64,000 nt of DNA from Perkinsus chesapeaki (Eukaryota; Perkinsozoa; Perkinsida; Perkinsidae), in NCBI GenBank assembly GCA_013115145.1, contig JAAPAO010000095.1, forward strand, positions 16,005 to 80,004. Reading direction: 5' to 3'. The notes beneath the pieces were generated by a model that was given only the letters and a program-made list of their open reading frames with translations, made no database searches and had not been told where the DNA came from. Numbering within the stretch: the stretch's first letter is position 1; each line of letters begins with the position of its first letter. This document shows positions 42,361 through 53,800 of this stretch, piece by piece. A program made the position numbers and the translations under genes.

Positions 42361-44298
42361 CTACTTGCCGCGGTGGTAAATTTTCGCCATCAGACCGTTG
42401 ACAACCTTCCTCAAATTCTCGTTGCAAATGCTCTTTGCAATGGCGTCGATCTTAGCCTTCTCCTCTTCCTCGAACCTATCATCACGACCGTGGTGTCACA
42501 ATACTGTCCCCATCCCCCCTCGTACTTATCAAAGGCCTCCTTCACACCAGACTTAACGAAAATACCCTTAACTTCAGCCACTTCCGACTCTGGCATAGGA
42601 ACCGTCATCTCCTTCACCCAGTCACCTTACCGTCTACCTGTCTTATCCCTTTTCCTGTATAGCTCATTGAGCCTAGCTAATAATGCCCGACTCTCACCAC
42701 CTACCGGAGATACTTCCCCAATCTGCAGTCCCAATCAGCAGCAGCCCTATTACCATCATCTGCTGCCTCCAACAATTCTCGTGCTTTAAGATAAACGTAT
42801 GAGCACTTACTCTCGAGTATATCGGTGCCAACCTATAAGATTCACCATCATACTACTTTATATCCCCTACAACACACCCTCGCCTGCACATTAACAACGA
42901 CTACCCTCCCCTTTAGTACCTTTCCTATAACCTCAGGATCACCAAAAACATCCAAGACATCGTCTTGGGCTTGAAAGTAGTTACCAAGTGATATGCATGC
43001 CTAACGAACACATCATCCTCCTTTCCTCCTCAACCATTCAGCCCCTTTTGCGGACCTCTTTAGTCTTGGCATAGTCGGTCTGGTCTTCGGGGAACTCCGC
43101 CATGGCCATTCCCAATGCCACAGGCAGCCAGAACGAATAATAGGCAGTCTTGAAGGCGGTAATAGCCCAGTACCTGATCCACGCAATCTCCGACCTCCGA
43201 GACCACAACGGAAGTCTCTACCTCTCAAACGTGTAGCGAGACAGATCCACATCCTGGTCAGTAGGACGCACCGAGTTGAGGTCAAAATGCTGCCCGACGA
43301 TGGTCCTCAGAGTGATATCGTGACACAGGCGCATGATCTGACAACAACATCAACATCAGTGTCACGGCGTCACATTGTGGCCCACTGAAAACTTGATCCT
43401 CGAGTCGAAGGTGGTGTTGTCAATTAAAAGGGAGTAGACCGCGTTCTCTATAAATACTCCATCATTCAGAGCATTCGACATCGACACATTGGGCAACCGA
43501 TACCAGCATTCCCTAACATCAAAGTAGTAGTAGTAGTAGTAACAGGCTGCTCTTACTTCCCCCGACGCGTCTGTGATTGGTCCATAACATCATCATACAT
43601 GAGGAAGCTGGCCTGTAGGAACTCTACTCCCCAGCCCATAATAATAGCGTCTTTTAAATATGTGCAGCAGGAGCAGCCTCCACAAAGGCTAAGGTATCTA
43701 TGGGAGGGGGGCAGTGGAGGAGGGCAATAACAACAACAACCGAGGCTTTAACTGTTGCTTATTACGTCATCACTACGGTGATGCCTCTTGTCATTTTACC
43801 ACCAACACAGTTATAATCGAGGCATTTGCCGAAATAATCTTGAACCTGCTTCACTCTCTACACCATCTCGAGATCCAACTAGTGAAAGCCAACACCAGAT
43901 GATTAGCGCAGGACGAATATTAATTAGGTCTTCCCTATTAACCAACTCCGCCCAGGTATGGCGCTTATCATGCCTGTGCCATAATACAAATAGGAGATAA
44001 TGAACATTCAATAAATGTTAACAGAATACCGAATACTACTGTTTGTACTACTGTAATGTTAACAGAATACTTCTTCTTCTCTTTCCCTACGGGCACCTAC
44101 TACCTCCTCTTTAACATTGACTCCATAGTCTATCCTCCCCTTTGATAGATAACTACCTATACCGTCTACAACTAAGCCCTTGACCTAATAATACTATTAA
44201 TATCAACCTAGCCTGGATGAGGAGGAGGAGGGGCGGAGGCGGCGGTGTACCTTCGGGTAGGCATCTAGAAATTGCTGTGGTATACTGTCATAGGCCAT
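42361..44298 (-). CDS. FPPS: Farnesyl diphosphate synthase
   Basis: This multi-exon gene starts with AYDSIPQQFLDAYPK (ATG 44298). The first Asp-rich motif is in GVEFLQASFLMYDDVMD followed by QSQTRRG (DDxxD at about 43595). Then come CWYRLPNVSMSNALNDG, FKTAYYSFWLPVALGMAMA and the second Asp-rich motif LGNYFQAQDDVLDVFGDPE. The lysine-binding VGTDILESKCSYVYLKA follows, then LLARLNELYRKRDKT and the end VNGLMAKIYHRGK (TAG 42361-42363). These are the substrate- and Mg2+-binding signatures of trans-prenyl transferases that join IPP with DMAPP/GPP. The bulky residues before the first motif (FLMY) fit a C15 product, but length specificity needs testing. Exon limits between 43650 and 44200 are approximate. 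Confidence 0.9.
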
Positions 44299-44811
44299 AA
44301 CGTTAAGTAAAAACAGTGGCTGACAACAAGGTCATAGCCCACCAAGCGGGCATCATCATCATCATCCAACGGCCGCCTGGGCAATGAACGCTCTGTGACG
44401 CGCCTTGGTGACGCCATTGAACCGGTGTCACACTTCTAATTATCAACCAAATGCGGTGATGATGAAGTACGATGGGTGAACGACAGCTTGCTTCGCCATC
44501 TTTATTAGTTTCAAGGGAGGCAAGAACTTGGACAACTAGTTTACTTAGCCCTAGCAATAGAACTAGTTGCACTAACCCGGGAGCAACTACCGGACATTGG
44601 ACCATCCCCCCTTATACCCATTATAATTATAAACACCACAAAGGGGTTAGTCCTCATCATCATCGGTAGATGTGGCAATGGATAATAATAATAGTGGAGT
44701 AGTGTTACATTATGTGTATGGCACAGGGTGGCACCTAACGTCTTCGAGACTTCCTATCACCGCCGTCCCTATCAGCACCTAAAACCCACAGCACCTATTA
44801 CCCTCCATACC
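44299..44811. other. Spacer between FPPS and SNW1
   Basis: This 513-bp stretch lies between two minus-strand genes. It has simple-sequence patches (ATCATC runs) but no gene I can support. Confidence 0.5.
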
Positions 44812-47692
44812 CTACCTCCAGCCCATCCTACCTTCACGAGACCTCTTGCCTGACTTCTGTTGCTGATCCTCATCATCATCATCCAACAGACCCGAGAGGC
44901 CGAACTGATCCTGATCCCCGGCAGTCTCAAATTGCACCGGAGCTTGCCGTTGATACACCTGCAGCAGACTCCACCCCAACTCCCCCTGGCCTCCAACCTA
45001 CCGCCGCAGCACTATTGCTCTCCCCACCGGCCTTCTCCTCTGCCCTCTCAAACTCATCTCGAGCTTGCTCCAATCGCTTAGAATCATACTGGTAGATCCT
45101 ATTAGCCGATGAACGATCTGAAATCCAAACCATTCCGCTCCTCCCTCACCCGCAATCCGGACCTCCCGCCCCTACCAGCAAAGAGCCTAGTATCATATAC
45201 ATTGTTAGCACCATCATCATAGAATCCAGAGTCCAAGCCACCACTTTGATTGAACAGACGTGCATCATACTGTCCCTCGCCCTTCGATGTGGGCTGGACC
45301 TAAACCAACACCCCTACCCACCAAAGATACCACACCTGCCCCCACCTGTTTGCCTAGTGCAATGAGCTCTGAGATATCTCTCTCCTCATCACGATCACGT
45401 CCCTGCTTATTCCGTCCAGCCTTCTCCATACGATGCTCTCTGAGAGTCTCCCTCATAACCTCAGCACGAGCCTCTTGTTTACGGTAATCTGTCATACCGT
45501 AACTTCCGCCAAGACCCATAAAATGCTGGTCCACCTACCTTCCACCTCATCCCGGTTCTTATTGCCTCCAAAGGCATTAGTACGAGACTTGCGTGCCTTC
45601 GCTGCCAATTCGCGTAGCTTCTGCTCTTCATTCTCCTAAAAACCAACAACCAATCTAGACCACTAAGTCCGATGCTGTGCTCACCTGCTCCCGAGCAGCC
45701 TTCTGCTTAGCCAACTCATTCCTTATCCTGATCTCCTGTCTGGCCTTGGTCTCTGCTATATACAGATCTTCAGCGAACTGGGCGTGTCTCTCAGACACTG
45801 TGACATCCTAAAATACAACACCGTCACCCTCTGTCACTCGCCATTTAAATTCCCTACAGGCAATCTCCGATACCCGGTAATGTTACCACAGTTGCGGGAA
45901 GTCTACCTTAACTATATTCGACAATACGTATGCGTTTGCGTACATACGTTGGCAAGGCGAACGAACAACTAGGAGAATTCCCCGACTCCACGCAGATTTA
46001 GCAACATAGCTACCCGCAATAATAACATATACCTTTGCGAAGAGTTTCAGGCAATTTGACAAAGCTTCGGTAGACTCACGCCTGCCTCCACACTGGCATA
46101 CAGTTCAAGATGAACTTGACGAGCTCCCCCTCCTCCCCCTCTCTCCTCCTCCTTTACACCAGCAGCAGCTCCCCCTCCTCCCCCTCTCTCCTCCTCCTTT
46201 ACACCAGCAGCAGTAGCTCCCCCTCCTCCCCTTCTATCCTCCTCCTTTACACCAGCAGTAGCTCCCCCTCCTCCCCCTCTCTCCTCCTCCGTTACACCAG
46301 CAGCAGTAGCTCCCCCTCTCTCCCTACTACCTGTAACCCTCGTCCATCTGCTGCTATACGTTTATCCAAAGGTATGACATATCCCTTGGCATTCTTCCAG
46401 TTGCTCACACAAGGTGGTATCTTCCACATCTGACCACAGAAAGCTACCAGATACGTCTGTCATCCAACGCTGGTATCCTTACGGCTTGATCTTCCTTAGT
46501 CAACTTCTTAGGTGGAGACCTTAGGACCGGCGGTGGGGGCTCGGTAGGGGCTAAGTAAGGGATAGTACTACTTTTACTACCGAAGGTACCAGCAGCACTA
46601 ACGATCATAATAGGACCGATAATAGTCGACAACACTTCACGGTAACAACGATCAAGGTAATGAATGCTGAACCGCAATGAACTCTCAAACATATAGCAAA
46701 GCGGGTAGAATCTAAGGGATTGGCGTAGGTCAAGAAATCTAAGTTTAGAGTCCTAAAAGTATGAAGCGATTGGGAGCCTAGAGCTCCTCTTCCTGTAGGA
46801 AAAGTATATTCCTCTATAGGAGACTACTTACTGTATAGTACTGTAAAGCCACACGTGTTAAAATTAAACATTATACTATATGTTACCACTTCTATCACTA
46901 CTACAACCCTATTCTGATGAGACACATAAGCACTCCGCAGAAGCCACATAAGACCCTGTTATTACGAGCCGGCACTTTATGATGGCGAAACTTTGGCGGT
47001 TCCATAGGATCCTTCTGCACCTCAACCACCTTAATGACTCTTTGCTTAATATTGGGGTTGCGGCCAGGAGCATCCTTGCTTGGAGTGTACCTGAGTATCA
47101 ACATAACAGCAATCATAGGTATCTGTCCAATACGCAGAGTCCAGGGCTACTGCATGATCGAAGGGGTTAAATAACAGACAAATCACTCAGGTCGAACATT
47201 TTCATAATATTCTGATCCTATTCAGTGTACCAATCTGAGACCGATTGTTAAGCAACGACAAGCATATGATATATATGGAATATAAGATATGATGTTGATA
47301 AGGTAGAAGGGTATTCACAGCAATACTCATTACCGTAGATATTGGGCATTGGCTAGCTTCCTTTGGGCATCGTTTTCTCCAGAGAGATGCTGTCTGGTGG
47401 TATCAGCTTGCCCGATACGTTGTGCCAGAACAGCTGATAAAAAGGAATGGTAAGCCTATCAACCTTTTTGGAATCTTACCTTCAAGAGCACTGCGAGTCT
47501 CATCAGTGTTCTTCTGTAACTCTAGAGCGTCGGGCCTATCCAGACTAGTCTCAGGTGTCCACCTCTCCTTTAGGTCACCTGATGAATATCTTAGGTCGAA
47601 CCGTAAAAGATCCCCCACAGGTTACCTGGCTTATGCTGGTGCCGAGCTAATGCCTGTTTGATAGAGTTGTCAGATGCCCTAACTATTGACAT
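44812..47692 (-). CDS. SNW1: SNW1/SKIP/Prp45 splicing factor
   Basis: Twelve exons (47692-47626, 47578-47480, 47433-47334, 47090-46966, 46550-46483, 46429-46331, 45807-45685, 45635-45539, 45488-45346, 45299-45176, 45117-45002, 44958-44812) sum to 1308 nt, or 435 aa, all in phase. Hallmarks in order: [64 protein letters not shown] (the SNWKN signature), [61 protein letters not shown] and PVQFETAG. The protein is a core component of the activated spliceosome. It is shorter at the N terminus than animal SNW1 (about 536 aa), since the usual Pro-Tyr-Gly region is not found. It is head to head with the Ca2+ channel gene. Confidence 0.95.
46124..46323. repeat. Minisatellite inside a SNW1 intron
   Basis: About 4.3 copies of a 43-48 bp Pyr-rich unit (AGCTCCCCCTCCTCCCC then TCTCCTCCTCC, TTTACACCAGCAG) lie within the 523-nt intron between exons 6 and 7 of SNW1. 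Units differ by whole triplets (CAG or AGT added or lost). The plus strand is open across it by chance. Confidence 0.93.
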
Positions 47693-47886
47693 AATACTAT
47701 GTAACAGAAATAGGCTACAACCAATCAGTCACAGCAGTCTACCTGCGGAAAGTTCGTCGATTAGCAAGGCGCGCGCGGTCACCAAAAGCGCATTATGATG
47801 CTGTCCCCACGATACGTGGATTGAATGACTTCCCTCTTAGTTTCCCTCTTAACCCCCTTCCTAGAGCTGTGGAAAGCAGCACTTAT

Positions 47887-50800
47887 ATGAGCGTCGTCCC
47901 TGGTGTCGGCCAAAGTAATGCCCTTAATGAAGGCACTCCGCCTCAGACCGCCCAGAGGTTATCAATAACAGAGTCTGTGTCGAGCTCTCGCAGGGGGTCC
48001 AATGCCATGCAGAAGGTATATTTCAATTTCGAGCTATTTGGGGAAAAGTTGGTATGCGAAAAGACCATAGATCCCTATGGTATATATCATCAAGTACTAG
48101 TGGATGTAGGAGGAAAAAAGAAGCATCTTTGTGAGGACAGCTGCTACGTATTTAATATCAATAATAAGATAAGGCTCTTCACTATATGGCTGGTTGAATG
48201 GAGATGGTTCCAAAGGTAAATAGAGACAGGGCTCCAATGATCAGCACATCGAGCTTAGGTTCATATTGAGTCTTATCGTGTTGAACTCCATATTAATAGC
48301 CATTGAGGATAAACGAGACACCGACAATAAAATAAACCAAGTAACGTCATCTTACTTGTGGTCGTTAAGTTGCCTCAGATTGGCGCTACTGCCGACTCTC
48401 TGTTATTAGCATTGTTCACAGCAGAATGCCTGTTGAAGATAGTGGCTTGGGGGTTGATAAAGGAAAAGGCTACCTACCTCAGAGATGGTTGGAACTGGCT
48501 CGACTTTATAGTGGTCGTTACTGGCCTACTATCACTCGTCAATTTGGGGGGAGATACAGATCTTAGCGTCCTCAGAGTCTTTAGGGTCCTCAGGCCATTG
48601 AGGAGTTTAACAGTGCTCAAGGAGATGAGGGTAATAAAAGGGCGGGAAATTGGGCATGATGCTTGTTGTGAAGGTATTAGTGAACACAGTACTGTTGTCT
48701 ATCCCTAGACTGGCCAATGTAGCAGGAACGGCTATGTTCATATTGGTAGTGTTTGGCATAATGGGGATTAACTTTTGGGGAGGAGTATTGGATCGAATGT
48801 AATAGCCATAGGCCAGCAGCAGCAGCTGGAGGAGTATTTTCGACGCCCCATCGGTTAGGTGTCGGTTGACGCCTCATCCAGTGCTAGTAGATGTCAACGG
48901 CAGCACTGTTCAGAGTGTGCTGCCCGCGATTAGTAGCCCTCAGGAGTATTGTTGGCAGTGGGAAGTTGACCCATCTCAGAGCAGGTAGTATAGGTCATCG
49001 AGAGGCATTGTTCCACAAGGCCTTTCGTAGGCTGTGTGGTGGACGATACTCGTGTCTGCCTGATACCTATTGTGGATCCAATTACGTTGAGGACCAGACA
49101 GAGGCCTTTAGACCAGTGTTCATGGTTAATGGAAGCTCTATCTCGGGGGGTGGCATGGGAGGTTACCAGTGGTAGGAATGCTGCTATAGAGAAGGGTGGT
49201 TATATAGATTCTGACGTAGGTGTGAAAGTACCCTCACCCCGACAGACTCGGCGGACTTCAACTTTCGAATAACACGGTTTGATAGTCTGCCGGGCGCGGC
49301 CTTGACGGTATTCCAGTCGATCACATTGGAGGGTTGGACGGACGTTATGTAGGTGGGAGGAGTATCTTTACGCACTAGGAAGATTCTCGAAGGCTAGATT
49401 CGATGACTATTGCGTTTTAGGTATCTTTTGCAAGACAGCCATTCTGATTGGTTCGCCTCGGTGTACTTTATTATCTTAATAATAGTGGGCTCATTCTTCC
49501 TGCTCAATGTGGCTTTGGCTGTGGTATGGGATGCCTTCTCCTCTATTGAGGAGGAGAATAGGTTGGCTGCTGCTAAGCGGGTTAAGAAGGAAGCCAAGAA
49601 AGCTTTGAGGAAGGTAGTAGTACACCGGAAGGGAATGGTGGTGTTGGCGTATCTGTCGGTGGCGGACTCCTCCAGTTGAACGATAAATTTCGTCCTTATA
49701 TGGCCACAGTACTTGTTGTTGAAAGGTGTAAAAATGATCGTTCAAGTCTTGCCAGATTTAGTCGTAATTCTCCAGTCCTGCTCACAGGCTTCCAAGGATC
49801 GAGGAATGGGCAAGCCGGCTGCAGGAGCCATGTCTAGTGGTGATAGAGCAGAAGAAAAGAAACAAGGCTTCGCGACAAAGGCAACCGCTAAGACAGGCTC
49901 AACATTGATGGTTATGCAGCTGATGGACGATGAGACCGCGCATCCTATCATTACCAAGGTTAGCGGGATTGGGGGGCTGGCGGATATGATGATGTGGTCA
50001 GATACGACACTTAGTGTTCTCGGACTGGTTTGTCAATATTATTATGTTCTTTATCACTGCCAATGTGATAGTAATGATGTTTGATTCCTATCCTCCTCCG
50101 CCGTATAAGATATCAGCGATCCTCACAGTGCTCAATCAGGTAGTAGCCCATCTGCCCGGGGCTAGAGACATTGTATTCTTCTCAGATCTTCACGGTGGTC
50201 TTTGTTATAGAATTCATTCTTCTACATTTAGCATTGGGTACTTCCCCTACTGGTGACCATCAATACTGTTATTAGGTCCCAAGCGATACTGGACTAAGCT
50301 TGTCACTGCCTTTGATGGCTTTATTGTTATAACATCTTTACTGGAGCTATTCCTAGCCAATGGGTCTAGTGTTATGACTGCACTTAGAGGCTTTAGGCTG
50401 CTCAGGATCTTCAAACTGGCCAAGAAGTGGGTGCCACTATTTCAGGAACTTATTTATATCGTTATTGATAAAGTATTGGTTAATAAATTTCATAATTTAG
50501 TCAACGATTTAATGCACAGGCGAAGTAGTATGTAGTATGACATAGATAATAATATTACATATTAATTGTACTGTCGTATTAATTTATCAAATAATCAACA
50601 CCATGCTCGAAGTGATAAATATTAACGATGATATAAATGAAAGAGTTGAGCTCGCGGCGGCGATGAAGTGATGATCTTTGAGATAGAAGCAAACAAACAG
50701 CTTTGCGAGTGCGAAGATACAAAGGAAATTTTATAGGAAATATGCTTATGGTGAAAGGATTCAGATTGCCTCCGGCGCTCGGCATGTATCATTCCTCTAT

Positions 50801-53800
50801 CACAACTCTTCTTCCTCTATCAGGTGGACATCATTTCGAGTGTTGCTGAAGTCAATAGCTCACACTGTGAAGTCGATGGGCAACTTCTGTATACTATTGG
50901 GCTTGATGATGTTCGTATTCACCTTGATGGGGATGAGCCTATTTGCGACGAAGCTTAGAATGGATGCAGATGGGAAAAAGATATCAGATGACCTCTTGGC
51001 ACCGTGGCCTAGGAGCCAATGTCCGGGTGAGCAAAAGGGGGGCATGTTATTATCGGCAGTGTATGTATTAATATTCAATCGCAAGTTCGATTCCCGGCTG
51101 CAGCATTAGTAAGATCGCTTTGACTGGAGTACCCGAAATCGCCAAGGCGGTGCTAACCGTAACCGTTAGAGAGCGTAACAATGAGACTGAAAACCGCCAC
51201 TACTCCAAACAAAGCGACAAACCATCAATCAATCTGATCAGCACAGCGACTGCAGCGAGAGCTTCATACCCCAATCACCCTTCCGACCAGGACCGCACCT
51301 GGCACACACATTCCAAGTAGCTAAACCGATAGAGTAAGGGAACGAATAGGGAATGGCACAGGAGGACACCTTGCGGGGAATACATGCCGGAAACTGAGGA
51401 GCGTGGAACAATACTCCGCCAGTAGAAACACGGGACAACCGTACCAGCATAGTTATCCGCCGCGGGCAGTTTCCTAAGGGTATAGTGAAGACACCAAAGT
51501 CGTAGTGCTTAACGGACAAGGGTGATGGCATCTACAAATAGTACACGATAGGGGTATATGAGTTATATTAAGCAACTAACTTGTTGGTATTAATGATCAA
51601 GTTAGACAGCAGCCTTTATGGTCATTGGAGGCAGTAGAGCTCTCTCTTGCTGAACTATTGGAAGAGTTACTAAGTCAAGCTGTGACTGCACGGCCCGTCG
51701 TGCAAGATGACCAGTACGCGTGCAATAGGAGCCGGGAATAGTCAGGGGTCTAATTTATTTGAGCACAGTCGTATGAGTTGGTGATATAACTATTCCCTCC
51801 TCCTCCTCTTCAGGTGGCGGATATGACTGTGTACCCCGCTCCCATTTTGATACGTTCCTATGGTCCCTTATTACAGTCTTTCAGATCCTTACTGGTAACC
51901 CATGCTTGCTGTTATGTCACGTATAATGTCATTTGGCAGGTGAGAATTGGAATACGGTTATGTACGATGCAGTGCTGGCGGTGGGTTGGGGTGCTGTATG
52001 GTTCTTTATCGCGTTGGTTATCTTCGGTCAAAGTGTCATACTTAATCTCTTCCTCGCAATCCTCATGAGCAAGTTCGAGGAGAGCTCCGCCACTATAAGG
52101 TTTGTCTTTCTAAGTAGCAAGGGGCCGCTCAAGTCTCTTTTTTAGGGAGCAGGAGCTCGCCCGAGCAAAGTCGAGATCGCAGTTGTCAGCGCTACTGAAA
52201 GAAAGGAAGAAGCACGCTGGTGGATTACCGTTGTCAGAGGCTCTCAGCCCCGACTGCCCACAGGATGATCCATCTCCGAGGTGAGTTGGAGTGGAGTGGA
52301 TTGGTGTGAGCTTATCCGTTCAGGACTCTGGCAGTGAGGAGTATGATAGGCATGGAGAATCACGGTGGCTTGGCGAGCCCTAGTTTCGAACAGGCACTGG
52401 AGGCATCGAAGGATCCTATACCAGTTAACGTGGTGCCCTCGGAGATGGACAGCGATGATGATGACAACGATGAGGAGGATGATGAGCGGCTGCCGGGACT
52501 GATACGGAAGGAGCCCACTGTCAACTTTGCGGATAATGCAACTTTCCATAGGACAGATGAATCTAATGAGATCATCAAGCGGGCCTCAAAGGAGTCGGTT
52601 GATCCTAAGTCTCTGCACACTCGAGAGCCCTGGCCGTGGGGCCATTCTATGCTACTATTCAGTCAGAGTAGCCACTTCAGGCGACGCTGTATTAAGGTTG
52701 CTAAGAGCCCTTTATTCGACAACTTCATCATCATTTGTATTGTTATATCATCGGCCTTCATGGCAATAGATAGCCCCCTGCAAGATCCAGGCTCAGCAGT
52801 GGCGATATTCCTGGACATAATGAACAAGCTATTTTCCTTTATATTCCTAATAGAAATGCTTATCAAATGGGTAGCTATGGGCGTCCTATTCAACAAGGGG
52901 GCCTATTGGCGTAACTCCTGGAATGTTTTGGATGGCGTTGTTGTTATTGTGTCGATGGTTGACCTACTCCCATTGGGCGCAGATGTCTCGGTATTAAAGA
53001 CTTTGAGGATGCTGAGGGCACTCAGACCTCTGAGGGTTATATCTCGGAATCCCAACCTGAGACTGGTGGTCAACACCCTGTTCAAGTCAATGCCGGAGCT
53101 ATGCAACCTTCTCATCGTGGGTGGGCTATTCTTCCTCATATTTGGTTTGTTCGGATTGTCGTATTTCAAGGGCAAGTTCTATACCTGCCAGGTAGGCTCT
53201 TAGGTGTATTACCGGTTCCATCATCTCCCTTGAGAAAATCGTCAATTTTTGAGCTCTATGTTACATTTGTGAAATAGAAATATAAATTATAACTGTCTGT
53301 GGAAGGACTTCTTATAACATTATCACATGACCTAGGTCATTGAAGTAAATGCTGATTATAACAAGTAGCTTGCAGAGAGGTAAGCCCCTGTCCTGTTAAG
53401 GCAAGGTAGCTGCTTATCTATAAGGTTGAGCTATATGTTGAATCAATGTCGAATTAGAAGTATTATATTTCCCTCTTCGGGGCACTGAGACCAATGAGCA
53501 GTTTCGTATGCCTTCTAGCAAAGCATTATTGGTCAGTGCATTGTCCCAGCTTCAGGTTGGCGACCCGGAGAGTATGAGTTTGGTCGAATGGCAATATCAG
53601 GATAGGACTGGGATGTTGGTAACTCCTATGTGCCTCAACCGAACCACTGGCGATCTTTTCACCGCTAATGTAAGGGCCTTGACTATAAGTATTCGTATCT
53701 TGGTGCTTTCAGGAAGCACTAGGCGGCCCTGCACAGTGCGGAGGTGGTGTACCGTGGACAAGGGCTACATCGGATACCCCAGTTTGTGTGGCGTCGTGTG

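Noticed and set aside
43500-43545. TAG/GTA triplet run as a microsatellite locus of interest
   Set aside because: It is a short simple repeat in an FPPS intron with no further structure.
46110-46433. Plus-strand repetitive reading frame ([14 protein letters not shown] repeats) as a protein gene
   Set aside because: It is the complement of the intronic minisatellite and of SNW1 exon 6 (SNWKNAKGY), which is strongly supported on the minus strand.
51070-51110. tRNA-like B box (AAGTTCGATTCCC)
   Set aside because: No matching A box, anticodon arm or acceptor stem lies upstream; it is within a long intron of the channel gene.
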